Shown: positions 23,479-36,300 of the stretch, piece by piece
Numbering within the stretch: position 1 is the first letter of the stretch
Layout of the letters: every line of letters starts with the position of its first letter
Assembly: GCA_026874595.1 (NCBI GenBank)
Contig: CM049321.1
Location: 14,587,479-14,651,478, forward strand
Source: Sipunculus nudus
Lineage: Eukaryota > Annelida > Sipuncula > Golfingiida > Sipunculidae
DNA length: 64,000 nt
Direction of reading: 5' to 3'
Program-made: the position numbers and the translations under genes
Notes under the pieces: model-generated
What the model was told of the DNA's origin: nothing
The model's database searches: none
Seen by the model: the letters and a program-made list of their open reading frames with translations, nothing else

Positions 23479-26400
23479 AGTAATGTACTTAGTATTATAC
23501 TAGTATGGTGTATTGATTTCACATGACAATGAATTAATAACATACGCCTTTGTATATGTATATACATATATATATATTTATATTCATATGTCACATTAAA
23601 AATACGTGTACATATAAATGTAACTTCTATAAATTTATACATAAAGACGGGTCTAGAGGGGGCCCAGGAGGCACGTACGTACGTGCCCCCCCCCCCCCTT
23701 AAGCGAACGTAATTTTATTAATTTATTTATTTTAATTTTTGCTGTTTAGCATAGGTTATACGGCCTTTCATCTAAATTCACCATGGATGTAACAATTAAG
23801 AGATAATTTCATTTTATCTCAAGCTGACACTCTTCCTTATTCTCTCAGAGCAATCCCACTCCTTTGTTCAAGAGGAAACGGGCAATTCCATTGACTGGAA
23901 ACGCCACTTGATCAATGTTCGGCCAGACCTAAGGCCATTACCATGTACCTCTCCATATGGAAATGCTCCCTTCCCTATACTTTTGTGTGTATATTAATGT
24001 CTCACGTTTAAAGTAAATTACCATGAGATTTAGTAAAACATGGTCAGTTTACTCGTTCTGGAAATACTGCCAGTTTTATATAGTTACAAGTATTTCGGAA
24101 AGATAAAATTTCTTCTTAAAAGGGCATATTGTTTCTGGCGAATTTCTAACAGATTGTATGGATAGTTCATAAATAAGCTGAATACGTGAACAGATGAATG
24201 CAAGTATTGGAAGGCATATTTGCATGAAAAAAAAATAAAATAAAGTTCGCTGAGAAGAATACTTTCAGCATCGTCCTACTATACCAAGTCTGTGGTGGCT
24301 GTGAAAGGCGGAACTGCCACACGTTCGGTAGTATGAAGATGAATTTCAGCATCTTTTAACACTAATTGTTGGATCCGTACAAGGTTTATACAAATTTTGT
24401 TTAAGGAATGATAATGACATAAATTTACGAAGACTAAGGCAAATTATAGAAAATTAAGTTTTGATGTGGTTGAAAAGTAATCCCCCACGTATTCAAAATA
24501 GGAGAGGATACAGAAAGGATGGAATTGTGAGGGAGGGGTCATGAAAGCCACCAAGATAATTATTATATTTTTAGTCAATAAACACAATTTTTTTTTCACC
24601 AAATGCTTGAATTTTATTTCAGTGTTGAGTCGACTTTCCCACTTCCCTGTTCTTTATTTTTTACAACAACTTTCTCTTCCGTTTTGTTTACTAAGTAAAA
24701 AATACAGAAGTTTTTAAATGTTTAAATTATATTTGTCGAATGTTTGATGATTTTTACTGTGAAAATATATGATTTATATTGTCTTTGATTTCATATTTAT
24801 TAAACAAATATATTGCTATAGGACATAATGAGATATCAGGAACCTTATGTAAATTCAGGTGTTTATATGTTCAACAGTTCTTTCAATGCAGTAGTTTTTA
24901 TAATTCAAGGGTTTCAGGGATTCTTATCTTTTGCCGCTCGATAATAATAGCCACAACGTTCAATTATTTAAATAACATTTCTATTTTGGATCCGCCACCG
25001 ATACTTTAAAAGCAGTAGGTACCGCATGGCGCTATCATATATGGCAATATATTGCAGTACGAATATAGTAAGCAATAGCTTGCCCTTTTTTATACAAGAA
25101 ATTTGCATCCCGTGCGTGCCTCCAATTTCAGATCAAGTACTTGTTATGGGTTCATAACTGAAATGAGATTTCAGTTATGGGGATCCTCTTATGGAAAAGC
25201 GTAGCAGGGGTATATTGGGATATTTGCAAAATAACCAGAGAAAATGGAGGCAATTAAGCAAATTTCTTACCAATAATGGCTAATAAACTGTTCTGGAGTA
25301 AAAAATAAATTATGTAGAAGTGCCCTTATAAGGAAATTGTTAAGATTTCAACTCCTGTTGGTTTTTTTTAGCCTGCCATGCGGTCATGTTTATCTTTTGT
25401 CACATGACCCTGTCCTTGACCTTACTGATATGAGAAAAGTTGTCCTCTGATTATTGTCCCAAATAAATTATAGTATATATTGTTTCCATAACTTCCATTA
25501 GCAAATTTGTTAAAACCTTAAAAGATATAGCCATAAACTTATAAAGGACTTATTGTAGCCATATATTTCCATTTACTCATAAGTATTATTCATGAAATAA
25601 GATTTTTTTAATAGATTTATTAGCAATAAATTACTCTGGTACACCAGAGGTCAGGTCACAGGTCAGGTCATGGGTGACCAGAGTTCATGCCTCAGCAACA
25701 TGGCTGTGTCAGTGATGGTCTTCTGCTCTTCTCTTCGTGATAAAATGCTGTTATATCATATATAACATAAACAGGAGACTCCACATGTATGGAAACTGAT
25801 ATATAAAGGATATATAGGTAGAGTGAACATAGTTTAAGCTGCATCTTATTCTTAATTACTCTTTTATTCTTTCCTTCTGATAAATCAGAAGGACCGCTAC
25901 GATATTTCGTAAGAACATATTCAAGGCTGAGTATGGAGCCCGGGTCACCAGGTGTGTAATTCTCAGCCTTGCACCAAGGCAAATCAAGTACATGTACAAC
26001 CTTCAGTAGTCCGAACCTCCGTTATCCGACTGCGGACTTCCAAAATTTAGCCTTGAACCTCTGTTATATCGCTCATTTGTTGTGTCGTCTTCGAATCTTC
26101 CTGTGTGAATTCCTGGCAGGGATAACAGATTGACGGGTCAGTTTTTTTAAAAAAACGCAGTGTTTATAAAGATTACAGTGGTTGGATGAACTTGACATTA
26201 AAGTTGCTCATTCACCTACCTACCTATTGAAAAAAAGAATTTATGTGATTTCTGGCATCCTCTGTGTATACTATATATTGATGATTGATCTAAGGGAATT
26301 TTTGGTTTGTGAAAAGTTCTTATAAGGCCTTCGTGAAGGATATATGAACTTGTTTATAAACAACATGTTTGTTAACACAGCAGTGTTGACAAATGGGAAT

Positions 26401-27142
26401 AAACATGAAACCTTAGGTGATAGGTTACATATATGCAGAGGTAGAAAGGTCAATTGTTGCAAAACCCCATTTGCATAGCTCTGGCTTACCTGACTTGCTG
26501 TCAAATACCCTTGTTGAATTTGTTTTGATTGTTTTGGCAGGCTCCTACATATTATAAACACGTTGATATAATCAAAATAAGCAGCCTGTGTGCGGTCACA
26601 CCCACGTTTTCTGACCTATTTTGATAAAATCTCCCAAGTGATTACCTTTATAAATTAAAGGCCAGATAGGTGATTGGGCCCCTTTAATTGATAAATAAAT
26701 TCTGAGGTTTCTTGCCATGTTGGGCAGTTAACCAGCTTTTACTTGTCCTAGACTTGGATTTTGAGCTTTCTATAAACCAAGTCAAAGACCTGAGTGATCA
26801 CAGCCCTGAACACAAAGTTATGTTGCATGTGTTATCATACAGAGAAAAGGAAAATAAAATGGCTAAATTAGGATTATTTAAGATTTGGGCATTTCAGTTA
26901 AGTTTACTGGGTCATTCTACAGTCAACCTATCAATTAAGATTACTGTGGAAATTCATAATTTTTAATGTTAGAATAATGTTTTAAAATTACTGCTGAAAG
27001 TAAAATACAAAAGGAAGTACAATTTAATTAGGGCGTCCTTCCTATGACGGGGGGGGGGGGGGGATTCACAGGAATAAGACACTCCTCCCCCCTCCCCCCC
27101 CCTGCCCCCCCCCCCCATAACCAGTCACACTCAAATCACTAG
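23479..27142. other. No convincing gene
   Basis: AT-rich non-coding DNA. Notable pieces are a short TA-rich run near 23560, a C-run at about 23686-23698, an AGGTCA cluster at 25648-25679, a lone pogo-like end (CAGTAGTCCGAACCTCCGTT) near 26004, and G- and C-runs at 27050-27116. Open frames up to 96 codons show no recognisable domains. Confidence 0.4.
25648..25679 (+). promoter_or_regulatory. Cluster of AGGTCA-type half-sites
   Basis: A 12-bp unit, AGGTCAGGTCAC, occurs twice in tandem (the second ends in T), followed by GGGTGACC, the last on the opposite strand. AGGTCA is the classical nuclear-receptor half-site. An imperfect palindrome (CTCTGGT-AC-ACCAGAG) sits at 25635-25650. It could be functional or just a small tandem repeat; no gene lies nearby. 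Confidence 0.3.
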
Positions 27143-30100
27143 AGGAACGTCCGTCCGTCCGTCTGTCCGTCTGGATGTCCGTCCGTAAGACTGGCACGTT
27201 TCGACACCGTTGGACCTATGAATCTAAATTTCGGCATACAGTTAGATGTCCCCATAATCTCCTACCATGCCAAAAATTGGGTCAATAGAACTTCGTTCCT
27301 TTGAGATATTAAGGAAAAACCTCAATTTTTTATTAGAAATCTATTTTCACACTTCAGGACTGCCTAATATCAAAACCACTCATCTGGTTTTCTTCATATT
27401 TACCATAAATATTCCTCTGTATAGATACTATGTACATGCCAGATATTAAGTCAGTATTATATAATTTAAAAAAGTTATGGGCCCAAACATAATGGACTTT
27501 GTAAAAAAATCAGGAAGATATTTGGTCACTTAAGACCAAAAGTGTTGAAGGTAGGGACTTTTTTCCGGTAATACAACTTTAATTAATCAAAATTTAATTG
27601 TATACCAAAAATTAGATCAAAATTTGTTAAATTTTTTTAAATATTGGCAAAAATATAAAATTGGTACCTTAAATTTTGCCCAACTTTGGCCATGGCACGT
27701 TTTTTTCCTGTAAGTACTGTGGATTTAATTTTCACACCATGTATACATAAGGATTTAATCTGTTAAAATCTGAAATTTGAAAATAAAAGCTGCAAAATTA
27801 GGCTAGTTATTGAATTTTTTTTGAGGCTCTTGTTGTATTCCCCTACATTGTCAAGCAGTCCACTTTGATGACTGTAGGTCATTCAGTGCACATCTCTATG
27901 CTCCCCAGGCTGTTGACATAATTTTAGATGTCCCCAAAATCTCCTACCATACCGAAAATTGGGTCATTAGGACTTTGTTCCTTCGAGATATTAAGGAAAA
28001 AAAACTCTGTTTTCCATAAAAAAAGCCATTGTTACACTTCAAGGCTGCCTAATATCAAAACCACTGATCTTTTTTTTATTGTATTTAGTATTCACATTCT
28101 TTTATACATTTTCTATGAACATACCAAAAATTAGGTCAGTATTGGGTATTATTTTGAAGTTATGGGCCAAAACATAATGCAATTTTTTAAAAAATCAGGA
28201 AATATATTTACTCACATGAGAATTGCTGAACCTAGAGACTTTTTTTCAGGAATATAACTTTATTTAATCAAGATTCAGTTGTTTACCCAAAATTAGATCT
28301 GAATTTTGCAAATTTTTCAAGTTATTAGCATAAATAAAAAATCAATACCTTAAATTTTGTCCAACTTTGGCACTGTTGATTTAATTTTCCCAGCATATAT
28401 GCATAAGGATTTAATCTTTTAAAATCTGAACTTTCAAAAGAAATTGATTGGAATGAATAGCTTTTATTCATGTTTTCATACACCATGTCAAGTGTTGTTT
28501 ACATCTAGCCCACCTAGTAGTACAGCCTTCACTTGCATTATGTAACCCACCCCAGGCAGCTTACCTTGGCCCAGCTTGGCCACTACTAGCAGGCTTCCCC
28601 TCTGACCTGCACTCACCCCCCCCCCCAGCTGGTGCATAAACTAGATGAATGTTATAATTTTTCTGTATTTTATTTTATTCTTGGACATGCTACATTTTAG
28701 ATTTTGTATTGAAACACCAGGGTTACAATGATTAAAGTGTACATTTAATTGTGTCCACAAAGTGGTGTATTGCTGTGAAAGTGTGGATGTTCATGAGATA
28801 AGTAATTCCTTACTTCAGAAGAGTAAAAACTTCACCAGGTGTGAAATTGACTATTAATTCCAGTAATTAATTAAAACTGGGATAGTAATTAGCACAATGA
28901 TATTGTTTGTCCCTCATTCAACCAACAGTGTGTATACTTTATTTGAAAAGATGTTTTATTTTATCAAATTTACTTTTATTTTATTTTGGTGAATAAAATT
29001 AAGCATGTCCTGAAAACTCCAATGTGCAAAACTTTTTAATAGTGATTCAAGGAATATTCTTGTTGATGCCATGTTGTGGCATTATTTTCTTTTAAAATCA
29101 GTTTAAACATTCATGATTTAAAAATAATAAAATATATGTGTATGCATAATATGACCCAATGTTTTTTGCTCTGTATATATAATGATTGCAACTTTTGCAA
29201 CAATTCTAATATTTTAACTTATATTTTCAGGTTTTTAAATTAAAAATTTATAAACCTGTAAATAAAAAAATGATTCAGATAAAAACTTCTTAATGGAAAA
29301 AGTGGATCTGCTTAAAAAAATAGGATTATATATAAACTTAAATGCATTATTCTCTTGAAAGTGAAATAAAGGTATTAGTCCATTCTGTCCTCTTGCCTGT
29401 CCATCTGTAAATTTTCGTATGCAACACAGTATCTCAAAACTTTTACTGTTTTTCTTCATGACAGTCTTGTCAGAGTATTAGTTTGCAATCATATATTTAG
29501 AACTTTACTATAACCAAGTAGGAGGGCCCCTTTCCTCTTAGCTTTTCATATTCTTATATAAATGAAAAACATTACAATAGAATATTTCTACATCCACCTT
29601 CGTGCTGCCCTCACTTTTCCCTTCTCCGAACCCCATCCCAAAGTCAGCCTCAGTAAGCAAGAACAAGATGAATCAGATATATTCATACTTTAATATTTTG
29701 TATAACTATTCGTCCATAGGTACCTATGTACATGCCAGAAATTATGTCAATATTGTGTAATATGTAGACATAGTGGGCACACTTTAGATCCTTCAACAAA
29801 TAGCCTTATCATCATTCTACTACTGCTTATTACTGCTGTCATTGCATTCATATTTGCTCAAATATATCACAATTTTCAACCCCTCCTAAATAAATAAAAA
29901 ATAAACCACTTTATTTGACTCTATTAATCCATCAGTCAGGTAATTTCATTTATCATTTACTCACATATTACATTACATTCCTTTATAATAGCCCAACATG
30001 TACATGATATTCATAAGCTTTATCGACTCGATATAGTATCACAGTGGAGAAACATTTATAGTCCAATCACAATCAGCTGAGCGCCGTGACCCATGGGTCC

Positions 30101-33100
30101 CTTGTTTCCAGAAGTAATCTCCTATATATTTCCTATATACTTGCCAGAAATTAAGTCTGTTAAATATAATTTCTTGAAGTTATCGGCCCGAACATAATGG
30201 ACTTTGCAAAAAATCAAGAAAAATATTTATTCACTTAAAATGAAAACTTTTTTAACTAGAGACTATTTTCCCAAGTATATAATTTTGTTTATTTAAGAAT
30301 CAGTTGTTTATCCAAAATAAGATCTGAATTTTGTAAATTTTTTAAGTTATAAGCATAAAAATAAAATCAGTACCATAAATTTTGCCCAACTGTGACCATG
30401 GCAGGTTTTTTTCCTGTAAGTACTATTGATTTAATTTTCACAGCATGTTAACATAAGTATTTAATTTGTAAAATCTGAAATTTGAAAATAAAAGGTTGAA
30501 AATTAGGCTAGTTATTGATTTTATTCTTGAGGCTCTATTGTAGTCATTTGCTTGGTCCAGATGCAGGGTCCACTCCAGGTCACTGGAAGTAAGCTATGCC
30601 AGGGTTTCTGATTTGTTACAGTTACTGGGGGAGATCCCCTGCTGTGACAGGTGTACAGTTATTCTCATATAATCACCACCCCGATCCCCCCCCCCCCACC
30701 CAACCCACTAAGTGTTATGCAGTTATTGTTATTGTTTTCACTGTATCTCTTTAATTGTAATGCTGTTTGTACTCCAATATACAAAATCTTTCCTTGAACA
30801 AGTTATTCAAGGTGCAATCCAGAAGATGCCATGTTGTGTTTCTTTTAAATGATTTTAACAAATATAATTAAACCCATCATTATGCTTAAATTTATAAAAT
30901 ATGTAGCAAATAAAGACACAATTTAAAATTATGAAATCTGAATCAAGTATTATTTTTAGATATTTGTTTTTGAAAAATTAATTTTTTACCACAAAAATAA
31001 ATTAACATTTGTATGCATGATGTGGTGTTATCTTACAAGATTGAGATTTAAGATGATGCAATTTAGAATTATGAATCAATGTTTATATTCAGAAATATAT
31101 GTTATATTGCAAATGTATAGAAATATAAACTTATAATAAAAAAAATGATGTGATAAAAAAAATGAGGATCTAATACAAACATTTGTACGCATTCCGGTGA
31201 TTCCCGATGGCAGTTCGGTTGTGCTTGGTAAAAAAACGGTAAAATCACTCAAAATTATATGTATTTTAAAAATTATTTATTTTCATATCGCCTATGTCAC
31301 TGCGGGGATAATAACCTTTAAAATGTTGTATGGCACAATATTGTACACAACGCGGTTTTAGAGAACACCACGAACAAACGTGAACTGAATTCCTTTTATA
31401 AGTATTAGATTATGAAATTTTTCCTATAAGCACTGTTGAAATAACTTTCATGTGCTATGTGTTTGGAATTAAGCTATTTAAGTTTGAAATTTGAAAGCAA
31501 ATGATATATTCAGTTGTGTATTATTGCAGATGTTAAACTTTTAAAAAAATTGATATAATAAATGAATTGAAACTTCATATATTATCAGTTTTGTTTGTCT
31601 ACCAGTCTGTCTGTCCTTTTTTTTAATTATTAAGTTATTATGAATGAACTCTTTTATCCTGTAAGCATAGTTGAATTAAATGAAAATCGTCTGTATATAC
31701 ACTATTATAATACAGATATGTTGTAACTCCCACCATTCCACATCCTCCCCCCCCCCCCCTCCACCAACAAGTCCTTTCATCTGTGGACTGGGGACATTAG
31801 TTATATTACAACTGTATACATTTTATAAAATAAAAAGATAAATATATTTAATAATATATATTATAAAAAATAGATTCAATTGAACAAATGTGTAAACTAC
31901 TGAAATGTCAGCAGTTAATCAAAAAGCCAACTAATGATCATGGTAATAGTACAGATCATTTGTTCACAACTGCTCACATGCTTCAGTTTCAACATTAGGA
32001 AACACATGGTCATGTCACAAAATATTATTTGCAACTATTTCTTGCTCATCAATACAAACCAATCATATAAACCAACCATGGCCTTTATTACCTCTTCCTC
32101 TATCACTTTATCTCTATTTGATATTATTCTAGATTTTTACCTTCAATGTCAACTTCAGCTGAGCACAGTGACCCATGGGTCCCTTGTTTCTGGTAAGACT
32201 TCTTTTTATGCTTTTTTTCAGGGATATATATTTTTTAAACCCTTTTCTAAAATCATCATCTATAGGTGATCAGGTCAAAAGGTTGATATTTATTAATAAT
32301 GTAGGTGATATTTTTCATATATCACAGACGTGCATCTAGGGGGACGTTTGGGTGTCAAACCCCCTCCCCTCCCCCCCCCACCCCCCCCCCCAACTTTCAA
32401 CCAACAACCTTTTTTTAGACAAATCTTCTGCAAGTCAGCGGGTTTTGGAGGTCGAGACCCCCCCCCCCCCCCCCCCCCCGATATTAACCAACAACCTTTT
32501 TCAGCAAACCTGTAAGCTTATGTGATGGTGTGGCGTCGTCCGTCGTCTGATGTTAACCTATACTATCTAAAAATGGCAAAAGTTAGCATCACGAAATTTT
32601 ATGCAAAAAATTAGTCATCTAAAAAACTACATCGGATTTTGCTTATTTTTTGGCTAACTGCATTTTCTTAGATTTTATAGGGAAAAAGCTAAAACAGCTT
32701 TAAAAATCTTCTTCTCCGAAACTGTTCAGCCAAATTGTCCAATATTTCACAGAAATGATCCCTGGAACAATCTCTCTCAAGTTTGTTCGAATGGTTTAAG
32801 TTCCGTGATTTTTGGCAGAGTTACAGATAGTTGAACTTAGTCATCTGTCCAAAAAAGCAAACTAAAATTACAATCTTAGAAACGGCTGGAGCTATCATCA
32901 CCAAATTTTATGCTAATGCAAGGTATTGGTGGCGCCACCTGCATCGGCCTTTTTTTGTACGGGGGTCATCAGTGCCCATATCATACTGACAGCTACAAAA
33001 AACTTCTTCTCTGAAACCATCTGGCCAAATTGTTTAATATCACATAGAAATGATCCTAGGGTAGTGCTTTCTGAAGTTTGTTCAAATGGTCTCAGTTCAG

Positions 33101-33362
33101 TGACTTTTGGCCGAGTTATAGGAAGCTGAATTTAGTCATATGCCATAACAGCCCATTTTAGCTCAGCGGCTACAAAGATCTTCTTCTCAAAAACCACTGG
33201 GCCAAATTCTTAAATCTCACACATTAATTATCCTTAGATGTTCATAATTCAAATTTGTTCAAATGGTTTTGGTTCAGTGATTTTTGGCTGAGTTATGGGA
33301 AGCTTAACTTAGCCATTTTGCTTTATTTTCCCATATGAGTTATAAACCTGCAAAACGTTTTT
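27143..33362 (+). repeat. Array copy 1 (left-truncated) of a 6.26-kb tandem unit
   Basis: First of five head-to-tail copies. It begins in the CGTC-rich stretch and lacks the AGCTCAGCTGACT hairpin that opens the other copies. Inside the unit, a segment with TTAGATGTCCCC and GAGATATTAAGG occurs twice (about 27240 and 27925), with a related part near 30120. Two right-end motifs of the form TCAGCTGAGC...CCCATGGGTCCCTTG occur at 30073-30107 and 32155-32189. A second repeat family (AGCAAACCTGTAAGC, GCGTCGTCCGTCGTC) starts near 32502. It is the most diverged copy. I found no gene: open frames shared by copies are conserved only because the DNA is. Confidence 0.9.
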
Positions 33363-36300
33363 AGCTCAGCTGACTATAAGTCATCTGAGCTATAGTCATG
33401 GTCCATTGTCCGTCCGTCCGTCTGTCCGTCTGGATGTCCGTCCGTAAGACTTGCACGTTTCGACACCGTTGGACCTATGAATCTGAATTTCGGCATACAG
33501 TTAGATGTCCCCATAATCTCCTACCATGCCAAAAATTGGGTCAATAGAACTTCGTTCCTTTGAGATATTAAGGAAAAACCTCAATTTTTTATTAGAAATC
33601 TATTTTCACACTTCAGGACTGCCTAATATCAAAACCACTCATCTGGTTTTCTTCATATTTACCATAAATATTCCTCTATATAGTTCCTATGTACATGCCA
33701 GATATTAAGTCAGTATTATATAATTTAAAAAAGTTATGGGCCCAAACATAATGGACTTTGTAAAAAAATCAGGAAGATATTTGGTCACTTAAGACCAAAA
33801 GTGTTGAAGGTAGGGACTTTTTTCCGGTAATACAACTTTAATTAATCAAAATTTAATTGTATACCAAAAATTAGATCAAAATTTGTTAAATTTTTTTAAA
33901 TATTGGCAAAAATATAAAATTGGTACCTTAAATTTTGCCCAACTTTGGCCATGGCACGTTTTTTTCCTGTAAGTACTGTGGATTTAATTTTCACACCATG
34001 TATACATAAGGATTTAATCTGTTAAAATCTGAAATTTGAAAATAAAAGCTGCAAAATTAGGCTAGTTATTGAATTTTTTTGGAGGCTCTTGTTGTATTCC
34101 CTTACATTGTCAAGCAGTCCACTTTGATGACTGTAGGTCATTCAGTGCACATCTCTATGCTCCCCAGGCTGTTGACATTATTTTAGATGTCCCCAAAATC
34201 TCCTACCATACCGAAAATTGGGTCATTAGGACTTTGTTCCTTCGAGATATTAAGGAAAAAAAACTCTGTTTTCCATAAAAAAAGCCATTGTTACACTTCA
34301 AGGCTGCCTAATATCAAAACCACTGATCTTTTTTTTATTGTATTTAGTATTCACATTCTTTTATACATTTTCTATGAACATACCAAAAATTAGGTCAGTA
34401 TTGGGTATTATTTTGAAGTTATGGGCCAAAACATAATGCAATTTTTAAAAAAATCAGGAAATATATTTACTCACATGAGAATTGCTGAACCTAGAGACTT
34501 TTTTTCAGGAATATAACTTTATTTAATCAAGATTCAGTTGTTTACCCAAAATTAGATCTGAATTTTGCAAATTTTTCAAGTTATTAGCATAAATAAAAAA
34601 TCAATACCTTAAATTTTGTCCAACTTTGGCACTGTTGATTTAATTTTCCCAGCATATATGCATAAGGATTTAATCTTTTAAAATCTGAACTTTCAAAAGA
34701 AATTGATTGGAATGAATAGCTTTTATTCATGTTTTCATACACCATGTCAAGTGTTGTTTACATCTAGCCCACCTAGTAGTACAGCCTTCACTTGCATTAT
34801 GTAACCCACCCCAGGCAGCTTACCTTGGCCCAGCTTGGCCACTACTAGCAGGCTTCCCCTCTGACCTGCACTCACCCCCCCCCCCCCCAGCTGGTGCATA
34901 AACTAGATGAATGTTATAATTTTTCTGTATTTTATTTTATTCTTGGACATGCTACATTTTAGATTTTGTATTGAAACACCAGGGTTACAATGATTAAAGT
35001 GTACATTTAATTGTGTCCACAAAGTGGTGTATTGCTGTGAAAGTGTGGATGTTCATGAGATAAGTAATTCCTTACTTCAGAAGAGTAAAAACTTCACCAG
35101 GTGTGAAATTGACTATTAATTCCAGTAATTAATTAAAACTGGGATAGTAATTAGCACAATGATATTGTTTGTCCCTCATTCAACCAACAGTGTGTATACT
35201 TTATTTGAAAAGATGTTTTATTTTATCAAATTTACTTTTATTTTATTTTGGTGAATAAAATTAAGCATGTCCTGAAAACTCCAATGTGCAAAACTTTTTA
35301 ATAGTGATTCAAGGAATATTCTTGTTGATGCCATGTTGTGGCATTATTTTCTTTTAAAATCAGTTTAAACATTCATGATTTAAAAATAATAAAATATATG
35401 TGTATGCATAATATGACCCAATGTTTTTTGCTCTGTTTATATAATGATTGCAACTTTTGCAACAATTCTAATATTTTAACTTATATTTTCAGGTTTTTAA
35501 ATTAAAAATTTATAAACCTGTAAATAAAAAAATGATTCAGATAAAAACTTCTTAATGGAAAAAGTGGATCTGCTTAAAAAAATAGGATTATATATAAACT
35601 TAAATGCATTATTCTCTTGAAAGTGAAATAAAGGTATTAGTCCATTCTGTCCTCTTGCCTGTCCATCTGTAAATTTTCGTATGCAACACAGTATCTCAAA
35701 ACTTTTACTGTTTTTCTTCATGACAGTCTTGTCAGAGTATTAGTTTGCAATCATATATTTAGAACTTTACTATAACCAAGTAGGAGGGCCCCTTTCCTCT
35801 TAGCTTTTCATATTCTTATATAAATGAAAAACATTACAATAGAATATTTCTACATCCACCTTCGTGCTGCCCTCACTTTTCCCTTCTCCGAACCCCATCC
35901 CAAAGTCAGCCTCAGTAAGCAAGAACAAGATGAATCAGATATATTCATACTTTAATATTTTGTATAACTATTCGTCCATAGGTACCTATGTACATGCCAG
36001 AAATTATGTCAATATTGTGTAATATGTAGACATAGTGGGCACACTTTAGATCCTTCAACAAATAGCCTTATCATCATTCTACTACTGCTTATTACTGCTG
36101 TCATTGCATTCATATTTGCTCAAATATATCACAATTTTCAACCCCTCCTAAATAAATAAAAAATAAACCACTTTATTTGACTCTATTAATCCATCAGTCA
36201 GGTAATTTCATTTATCATTTACTCACATATTACATTACATTCCTTTATAATAGCCCAACATGTACATGATATTCATAAGCTTTATCGACTCGATATAGTA

